Assembly: GCA_900540095.1 (NCBI GenBank)
Contig: UQEO01000072.1
Location: 1-9,689 of the forward strand
Length of the DNA stretch: 9,689 nt
Origin: an uncultured Collinsella sp.
GTDB taxonomy: Bacteria > Actinomycetota > Coriobacteriia > Coriobacteriales > Coriobacteriaceae
Reading direction: 5' to 3'
Part shown: piece after piece, positions 5,251 through 9,689 of the stretch
How the letters are laid out: every line of letters starts with the position of its first letter
Position numbering within the stretch: the first letter of the stretch is position 1
Notes under the pieces: model-generated
Databases searched by the model: none
What the model saw: only the letters and a program-made list of their open reading frames with translations
What the model was told of the DNA's origin: nothing
Position numbers and translations under genes: made by a program

Positions 5251-6162
5251 ATGAACGCTTCATCGCTTTCCTTCCAAGACATCATCCTGCGCCTCCAGCA
5301 GTACTGGGGCGAGCAGGGTTGCGTTATTATGCAGCCCTACGACTCCGAGGTCGGTGCCGGTACCTTCCATACCGCGACCACGCTGCGCTCGCTCGGTCCC
5401 GCCGAGTGGCGCACCTGCTATGCGCAGCCCTGCCGCCGTCCCGCCGACGGCCGCTACGGCGAGAATCCCAACCGCATGCAGCACTACTATCAGTTCCAGG
5501 TGCTCATCAAGCCCTCGCCGGTCAACGCCCAGGAGCTCTACCTGGGTTCGTTGGCCGCCATTGGCCTGGACCCCAACGACCATGACGTCCGTTTTGTCGA
5601 GGACGACTGGGAGAGCCCGACGCTCGGCGCCTGGGGCCTTGGCTGGGAGGTCTGGCTCAACGGCATGGAGGTCACGCAGTTTACGTACTTCCAGCAGGTG
5701 GGCGGCATCGAGGTTGACCCCGTGCCCGTCGAGATCACCTACGGCCTGGAGCGTATCGCCATGTACGCCCAGGGCGTCAACTCGGTCTACGACCTGGTGT
5801 GGAGCTACCTGCCCGACGGCACGCCCATGACCTATGGCGACGTGTTCCTCGAGAACGAGCGCGAGTTCAGTGCCTATAACTTTGAGGTCGCCAACGTCGA
5901 GATGATGCGTCAGAAGTTTGACGACTACGAGGCCGAGTGCCACTCCTGCCTGGAGCGCAAGCTTCCGCTGCCGGCGTACGACTGCGTCATGAAGTGCAGC
6001 CATGCCTTCAACCTGCTCGATGCCCGCGGCGCGTTGTCCGCGGTCGAGCGTGCCAACTACATCCTGCGCGTCCGCGCCGTCGCCAAGGCGTGCTGCGAGG
6101 CCTACATGGCCGAGGTCGCCGGAGTCAACGAGAATGCCGACCAGGAAGGCGAGGTGGCGTAA
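5251..6162 (+). CDS. glyQ: Glycyl-tRNA synthetase alpha subunit
   Basis: GlyQ is the catalytic subunit of the bacterial alpha2beta2 glycyl-tRNA synthetase. It forms glycyl-adenylate and aminoacylates tRNA-Gly together with GlyS. The 303-aa product is of normal length. Conserved blocks are VGAGTFHTATTLRSLGP (34-50), CRRPADGRYGENPNRMQHYY (61-80), GWEVWLNGMEVTQFTYFQQ (131-149) and the class II motif 3 region ITYGLERIAMYAQ (162-174). FHTATTLR and YAQPCRRPADGRYGENPNR match the family very closely. A short acidic tail (ENADQEGEVA) ends the protein. glyS starts three bases after the stop. Confidence 0.98.
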   Translation: MNASSLSFQDIILRLQQYWGEQGCVIMQPYDSEVGAGTFHTATTLRSLGPAEWRTCYAQPCRRPADGRYGENPNRMQHYYQFQVLIKPSPVNAQELYLGSLAAIGLDPNDHDVRFVEDDWESPTLGAWGLGWEVWLNGMEVTQFTYFQQVGGIEVDPVPVEITYGLERIAMYAQGVNSVYDLVWSYLPDGTPMTYGDVFLENEREFSAYNFEVANVEMMRQKFDDYEAECHSCLERKLPLPAYDCVMKCSHAFNLLDARGALSAVERANYILRVRAVAKACCEAYMAEVAGVNENADQEGEVA

Positions 6163-6165
6163 GCC

Positions 6166-8262
6166 ATGGCAGACGCTAAGGATTTCCTGTTTGAGATCGG
6201 TACGGAGGAAATGCCCTCTGCACCGCTGAACAATGCCGTCAAGCAGCTTGGCACCATGATCGCCAAGGGTCTCGACGAGGCCGGTCTGGCCCACGGCGAG
6301 GTCCGCGTGATCTCGAGTCCGCGTCGCCTGGCTGCACTCGTTGCCGACGTCGCCACCGCGACCGATGAGGTTCACGAGGTCAAGCGTGGCCCCGCGGCCA
6401 ACATTGCCTTCGACGCTGACGGTAACGCCACCAAGGCCGCCCAGGGCTTTGCCCGCAAGTGCGGTGTGGCTGCCGAGGATCTGGTCCGTCGCGAGGACAC
6501 CGACGGCCGTGAGTACGTCTTTGCCGAGAAGAACATCCCTTCCGCCCCGGCCACCCCGATCCTGACGGCCCTGTGCGAGAAGACTATCGCTGGCCTGCAG
6601 TGGCCCAACTACCGCTCTCAGCGCTGGGGTCACGAGCATGCGACCTTTGTTCGTCCGGTCCGCTGGATTTGCTGCCTTCTGGGCGAGGACGTTGTGCCCG
6701 TGTCGTTTGCCGATGTGACGAGTGGCAATACCACGCGTGGTCATCGCGTGCTTGGCCCCGGTGACCATGTGGTCGCCAGCCCCGCCGTCTACGAGCAGGT
6801 GCTCGAGGACGCCGGCGTGCTTTCTGCCGAGCGTCGTCGCGAGGCCATCCTTGCCGGTATCGCCGAGGTCGAGGCTGCCCGTCCCGGCTGCCATGTCGAT
6901 ACGCCCAAGAAGGTCTTTGAGGAGGTCATTAACCTCTGCGAGTGGCCGACGGTGCTCGTCGGTACCTTCGATGAGGAGTTTCTCAAGGTCCCGCACGAGA
7001 TTATCTGCGAGTCCATGCTCACCAACCAGCGCTACTTCCCGATCTATGACGGCGAGGGCAAGCTCACGCGTGAGTTCGTGGTCGTTTCCAACAGCAAGCC
7101 CGAGAATGCCGAGCGCGTGATTGACGGCAACGAGCGCGTCGTGCGCGCCCGTCTGGACGACGCCAAGTTCTTCTACGAGGAGGACCTGAAGATCTCCCTC
7201 GACGAGTTCCGCGAGCGTCTGGCCAAGGTCGCCTTCCAGGAGAAGCTCGGTAGCGTGCTCGCCAAGTCCGAGCGCATTGAGCAACTCGCGCTTGCCATCG
7301 CTCGCGAGGCCCATCTGGGCGCCCACCTGGCCGCCGACGCTGCTCGCGCCGCGCACCTGTGCAAGGCCGACCTGGTGTCTAACGCCGTCGTCGAGTTCAC
7401 GAGCCAGCAGGGCGTGATGGGCGGTTACTACGCCATCGCGATGGGGGAGAACGACGAGGTCGCTCATGCTATTCGCGATCACTATCGTCCTCGCTTTGCC
7501 GGTGACGAGCTGCCCGAGGGCACCGCTGGCTGCATCGTGGCCTGTGCCGACAAGCTCGATACCATCGCCGGTATCTTTGCCATCGGCGAGCCCCCGACCG
7601 GCTCTTCGGACCCCTACGCGCTGCGTCGTGCCGCTATCGGCATCATCAACATCCTGCGCGACCGCCTGCCGATCGACCCCACGTCGCTCATCGACTTCGC
7701 CCTCGAGCTCTATAGCGAGCAGGGCATTGAGTTCGACGCCGCCGAGGTCGCCCAGCAGGTTCGTGACTTCTTCCATGGCCGCCTGGTGAGCATGGCCCGC
7801 GACGAAAAGATCCCGGCCGATACCGTTGCCGCCGTCTCCGCGGTGCACATCATCGCTCCGTCCGTCTTCTTCGCCCGCTGCGCCGCCCTCGACGAGGCCC
7901 GCAAGAACGACGCCGAGACGTTCGACAACCTTGCGACCGCCTATGCTCGCGCCGCGCACATCTCTAAGCCCGAGTTGGGCGCGGAGTACGACCGCAGACT
8001 GATGGGCGAGGTCGAGCTTGCGCTCGCCGACGCCTCCGAGGCTGCTCAGACCGCTGTCGATGCCGCCCTTGCTACCGAGGATTATCCGGCCGCATTTGCT
8101 GCCCTCGCCGCCCTGCGCGCGCCCATCGACCGTTTCTTCGACGAGGTCATGGTCATGGACAAGGACGAGCAGCTCCGCGATAATCGCCTTAAGCTGCTCA
8201 ACCGCTTCGAGGCCGTTTTCTCCGGCATCGCCAACATCGGTGAGCTTGCTCGTAAAAAGTAA
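6166..8262 (+). CDS. glyS: Glycyl-tRNA synthetase beta subunit
   Basis: GlyS is the tRNA-recognition subunit of the heterotetrameric glycyl-tRNA synthetase. The 698-aa length is typical. The family start FLFEIGTEEMPSAPL (7-21) is followed by SPRRLAALV (51-59), RWGHEHATFVRPVRWI (153-168) and TTRGHRVLGP (189-198). A KADLVSNAVVEFTSQQGVMGGYYA-type block lies at ~400-423 and DKLDTIAGIFAIGEPPTGSSDPYALRR at ~462-488. The C-terminal anticodon-binding domain ends with FDEVMVMDKDEQLRDNRLKLL. The ATG lies three bases after glyQ, with GAGGTGG at the glyQ end as ribosome binding site, consistent with equimolar synthesis of the two subunits. No defects are seen. Confidence 0.98.
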   Translation: MADAKDFLFEIGTEEMPSAPLNNAVKQLGTMIAKGLDEAGLAHGEVRVISSPRRLAALVADVATATDEVHEVKRGPAANIAFDADGNATKAAQGFARKCGVAAEDLVRREDTDGREYVFAEKNIPSAPATPILTALCEKTIAGLQWPNYRSQRWGHEHATFVRPVRWICCLLGEDVVPVSFADVTSGNTTRGHRVLGPGDHVVASPAVYEQVLEDAGVLSAERRREAILAGIAEVEAARPGCHVDTPKKVFEEVINLCEWPTVLVGTFDEEFLKVPHEIICESMLTNQRYFPIYDGEGKLTREFVVVSNSKPENAERVIDGNERVVRARLDDAKFFYEEDLKISLDEFRERLAKVAFQEKLGSVLAKSERIEQLALAIAREAHLGAHLAADAARAAHLCKADLVSNAVVEFTSQQGVMGGYYAIAMGENDEVAHAIRDHYRPRFAGDELPEGTAGCIVACADKLDTIAGIFAIGEPPTGSSDPYALRRAAIGIINILRDRLPIDPTSLIDFALELYSEQGIEFDAAEVAQQVRDFFHGRLVSMARDEKIPADTVAAVSAVHIIAPSVFFARCAALDEARKNDAETFDNLATAYARAAHISKPELGAEYDRRLMGEVELALADASEAAQTAVDAALATEDYPAAFAALAALRAPIDRFFDEVMVMDKDEQLRDNRLKLLNRFEAVFSGIANIGELARKK

Positions 8263-8269
8263 GCCAGCC

Positions 8270-8283
8270 TGCGCGTAAGCGCA
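8270..8283 (+). promoter_or_regulatory. GTAA-tetraloop hairpin directly before the ppsR ribosome binding site
   Basis: TGCGC (8270-8274) and GCGCA (8279-8283) form a 5-bp stem closed by GTAA, a GNRA-class tetraloop. The ribosome binding site AAAGGAG (8284-8290) begins immediately after the stem, six bases before the ATG. It is too small and lacks a T run to be a terminator. It may stabilise the mRNA junction or place the ribosome binding site in the open. Confidence 0.35.
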
Positions 8284-8296
8284 AAAGGAGCCCCGC

Positions 8297-9172
8297 ATGG
8301 ATTGCCCGGTCACCGCTCGTCCCACCGTTATCGTTATCTCCGACTCGCTCGGTGATACCGCTTGTGAGGTGGTGCTTGCGGCGTCCGGGCAATTTGATGA
8401 AGGGGCTTTTCGTTTGTTGCGCCTGCCCAAGGTGACCTCGGTGGAGCAGGTGGAGTCGTTTGTGGGCCCGCGCGTCGATGCCGACCATCGCGATATTGCC
8501 GTGTTTCACACCATTGTCGATCCGGCGCTTCGCGCCCGCGTGCTCGATTACCTGGGCATGCTGCATATCCGTTCGGTCGACCTGATCGGTCCGACGCTCG
8601 CCGTGCTATCGTCGCTCATCGGTGTGCCGCCCAAAGGCGTCGCGGGCGTGATTCACAGGACCGATGACCGCTATTTCCATCGTATCGAGGCCATGGAATA
8701 TTTCGTTGAGCACGATGACGGGCGCGGTTGCGACGATTTGTCGGGTGCCGATATCGTGCTGCTGGGCGTATCGCGCACGTCCAAGACGCCGCTGTCGATG
8801 TATCTGGCTTATCAGGGCTACAAGGTTGCCAATGTTCCGTTGGCCCATGGCATGGAGCCGCCGAAGTCGATTTACGAGGTCGACCCGATGCGCCTGTTCG
8901 GCCTGATTTCGACCGTCGATGTGATTTCCGAAATTCGCGATAGCCGCTTGGGCGATGACTACGCTCGTGCCGTTGCCGGCTCCTATGCCGAGCCCGAGAG
9001 CGTGCGCAGCGAGCTTGAGGAAGCTCGTGCCCTCATGAAACGCCTAGGCTGCTTTGTGGTGCGTACCGACGGCAAGGCCATCGAGGAAAGCGCTGCCGAG
9101 ATCATTAGCCACTTGGAGGAAATCCAAGAAGCCCGTGCCCGCCGCGCCGCCCGTCGAGCCCAACAAAAGTAG
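8297..9172 (+). CDS. ppsR: Pyruvate, phosphate dikinase regulatory protein (kinase/phosphorylase)
   Basis: This DUF299-family protein is bifunctional: it inactivates PPDK by ADP-dependent phosphorylation of an active-site threonine and reactivates it by phosphate-dependent dephosphorylation. The 291-aa product starts with the family's VIVISDSLGDTA (11-22), contains VIHRTDDRYFHRIEAMEY (118-135), and has the P-loop GVSRTSKTP (157-165) followed by SMYLAYQGYKVANVPL. FGLISTVDVI and a C-terminal region ending in an Arg/Ala-rich tail close the protein. The family also includes PEP-synthase regulators, but the PPDK gene immediately downstream points to PPDK as the target. The ribosome binding site AAAGGAG is well spaced. 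The stop codon TAG belongs to repeat copy R5, so the last residues may have been reshaped by its arrival. Confidence 0.94.
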   Translation: MDCPVTARPTVIVISDSLGDTACEVVLAASGQFDEGAFRLLRLPKVTSVEQVESFVGPRVDADHRDIAVFHTIVDPALRARVLDYLGMLHIRSVDLIGPTLAVLSSLIGVPPKGVAGVIHRTDDRYFHRIEAMEYFVEHDDGRGCDDLSGADIVLLGVSRTSKTPLSMYLAYQGYKVANVPLAHGMEPPKSIYEVDPMRLFGLISTVDVISEIRDSRLGDDYARAVAGSYAEPESVRSELEEARALMKRLGCFVVRTDGKAIEESAAEIISHLEEIQEARARRAARRAQQK

Positions 9173-9204
9173 CTAATTTGGGACGGGGCTTTTTTAGCTA
9201 CCCC
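9169..9204 (+). repeat. GTAG palindromic repeat, copy R5 (left arm of second pair)
   Basis: The 33-bp unit 9169-9201 is identical to R1 (127-159), and identity extends over 9164-9202. Bases 9170-9172 are the TAG stop codon of ppsR. With the three following C it is a 36-bp inverted repeat of 9241-9276 with one mismatch. Together they could fold into a long stem at the 3' end of the ppsR message. Confidence 0.88.
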
Positions 9205-9240
9205 GACTGAGGCCGCGAGCTTTTTGGCCGATTGCCGACG

Positions 9241-9276
9241 GGGGCAGCTAAAAAAGCCCCGTCCCAAATTAGCTAC
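9241..9276 (-). repeat. GTAG palindromic repeat, copy R6 (right arm of second pair)
   Basis: This is the reverse complement of 9169-9204 except for one base (GCAGC instead of GTAGC at 9244-9248). A 36-bp spacer (9205-9240) carries its own small GGCC/GGCC hairpin (9211-9214, 9226-9229). No T tract follows the stem on the plus strand, so it is not a canonical terminator, although a stem of this length may slow RNA polymerase or protect the 3' end of the message. Confidence 0.85.
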
Positions 9277-9344
9277 TTATGGTAAAGCGATTTAGCAAAT
9301 ACATTGCATCTGACCTGTATTTTCTTGTAGTGGTATCTTCATAA

Positions 9345-9392
9345 GGTAACCACCTTTACCTACCGTTTACCGCCAGTTTTAGCACGTTTACC
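9345..9392 (+). promoter_or_regulatory. Helically phased TTTACC motif cluster, possible operator
   Basis: TTTACC occurs at 9355-9360, 9366-9371 and 9387-9392, with a variant TTTAGC at 9378-9383 and the inverse GGTAAC at 9345-9350. Distances between the exact members are 11 and 21 bp, and GGTAAC begins 10 bp before the first, so all lie on roughly the same helix face. GGTAA (9345-9349) and TTACC (9356-9360) are also an inverted repeat. A further GGTAAA lies at 9281-9286. Such arrays often bind a regulator. The identity of any binding protein is unknown. Confidence 0.4.
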
Positions 9393-9433
9393 AAACCGCG
9401 CACCCTCTGCTCAAGCCTGCCCAAAACCCGCCG

Positions 9434-9439
9434 TATAGT
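9434..9439 (+). promoter_or_regulatory. Candidate ppdK -10 element
   Basis: TATAGT lies about 75 nt before the ppdK start and just downstream of the TTTACC cluster. No good -35 hexamer is present (CTCAAG at 9410-9415 is poor), which would fit a promoter needing an activator. Confidence 0.35.
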
Positions 9440-9449
9440 TCCCTCACGG

Positions 9450-9464
9450 CCCGCATTCGGCGGG
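9450..9464 (+). promoter_or_regulatory. Hairpin in the ppdK leader
   Basis: CCCGC (9450-9454) pairs with GCGGG (9460-9464) around the loop ATTCG. An alternative, longer pairing joins ACCCGCCG (9426-9433) with CGGCGGGT (9458-9465), but it includes bases upstream of the predicted start of transcription. Confidence 0.3.
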
Positions 9465-9514
9465 TCGATTCGTTACCACGGTCGTGCGCGAGAGCGCATG
9501 GAAGGGGAAGTATC

Positions 9515-9689
9515 GTGAGCGATTGCAAGAGGGTTTACCGTTTTGGAACCGACGCCCAGGGCACCTGTGTCACCGAGGGCGACAAGTCCATGAACTTCGC
9601 GCTTGGCGGCAAAGGCGCTAACCTTGCCGAGATGAGCCGTATCGGCCTTCCGGGTCCCCGGGGCTTTTCTATTTACCTCAAACGCGGAT
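9515..9689 (+). CDS. ppdK: Pyruvate, phosphate dikinase, N-terminal fragment (cut by window end)
   Basis: PPDK interconverts pyruvate, ATP and phosphate with PEP, AMP and pyrophosphate. Only the first 58 codons are present. VYRFGTDA near the start and LGGKGANLAEMSRIGLP are the characteristic opening of the ATP-grasp nucleotide-binding domain. The start is GTG, with GGGG (9504-9507) seven bases upstream; an ATG at 9498 is out of frame. The preceding ppsR encodes its regulator, which supports the call. After LP the sequence departs from the nearly invariant VPPGFTIST of the family and reads GPRGFSIYLKRG. Since the reading frame is kept but key residues are lost, errors at the end of the sequenced contig are more likely than real divergence. 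Confidence 0.88.
   Translation, partial: MSDCKRVYRFGTDAQGTCVTEGDKSMNFALGGKGANLAEMSRIGLPGPRGFSIYLKRG

Larger units (their letters stand above)
9277..9514 (+). other. ppdK upstream intergenic region
   Basis: No protein-coding gene is visible in the gap between ppsR and ppdK. The first part is A+T-richer than the surroundings and includes weak promoter-like hexamers, for example CTGACC (9310-9315) with TATCTT (9334-9339). It then holds the TTTACC motif set and the ppdK leader, described separately. The right half returns to chromosomal G+C content. Confidence 0.6.

Noticed and set aside
5260..8430. Open reading frame of over 1000 codons on the minus strand opposite glyQ and glyS
   Set aside because: It is the shadow of two certain genes. 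Strong G/C third-position bias removes stops from this antisense frame, its composition is low-complexity (Gly, Leu, Val, Asp, His rich), and it shows no domain signatures.
9169..9276. Intrinsic terminator of ppsR
   Set aside because: The long stem has no T tract after its descending arm. It is better described as a repeat pair that may still affect transcription.

Overview
The window reads as a stretch of a G+C-rich actinobacterial chromosome, most likely a gut Coriobacteriia of the Collinsella type. This is an inference from codon use, frequent TTG/GTG starts, the heterodimeric glycyl-tRNA synthetase, the paired PPDK regulator and PPDK genes, and the rpsP-KH-rimM-trmD-lepB order. I could not run a database search to confirm it.

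Layout. Positions 1-113 hold the 3' end of an unidentified transcript closed by a strong intrinsic terminator. Positions 127-1183 form a compact mobile-type unit: a RAYT/REP-type HUH transposase (260-1009), poorer in G+C than its neighbours, surrounded by short palindromic repeats that start with GTAG. dinB (DNA polymerase IV) runs on the minus strand (2443-1229), convergent with the transposase. A divergent intergenic region (about 2483-2683) then launches a long plus-strand cluster: rpsP (S16), khpA (KH-domain RNA chaperone), rimM, trmD, lepB, glyQ, glyS and the PPDK regulatory protein gene (ppsR/PDRP). Gaps are 1-10 nt except before glyQ (59 nt) and before ppsR (34 nt). A 342-bp intergenic region (9173-9514) contains an inverted pair of the same GTAG repeats, a helically phased set of TTTACC motifs and the leader of ppdK, whose first 58 codons end the window.

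How the genes work together. rpsP, khpA, rimM and trmD belong to ribosome and tRNA maturation: S16 and its assembly factor RimM, an RNA chaperone, and m1G37 tRNA methylation. lepB processes exported proteins and glyQS charges tRNA-Gly. ppsR encodes the kinase/phosphorylase that switches pyruvate, phosphate dikinase off and on, and its target gene ppdK lies immediately downstream.

The most notable signal is the repeat family. Six copies of a ~33-bp palindrome, GTAGCTAA...TTAGCTAC with a central GGGACGGGGC, lie in two places 8 kb apart. Two copies (127-159 and 9169-9201) are identical. Others form head-to-head pairs (1059-1095/1147-1183 and 9169-9204/9241-9276), and two supply the TAG stop codon of the preceding gene. 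GTAG is the classic 5' mark of REP elements recognised by RAYT transposases, so this looks like a REP/RAYT system (REPtron plus BIME-like doublets) in a Coriobacteriia-type genome.
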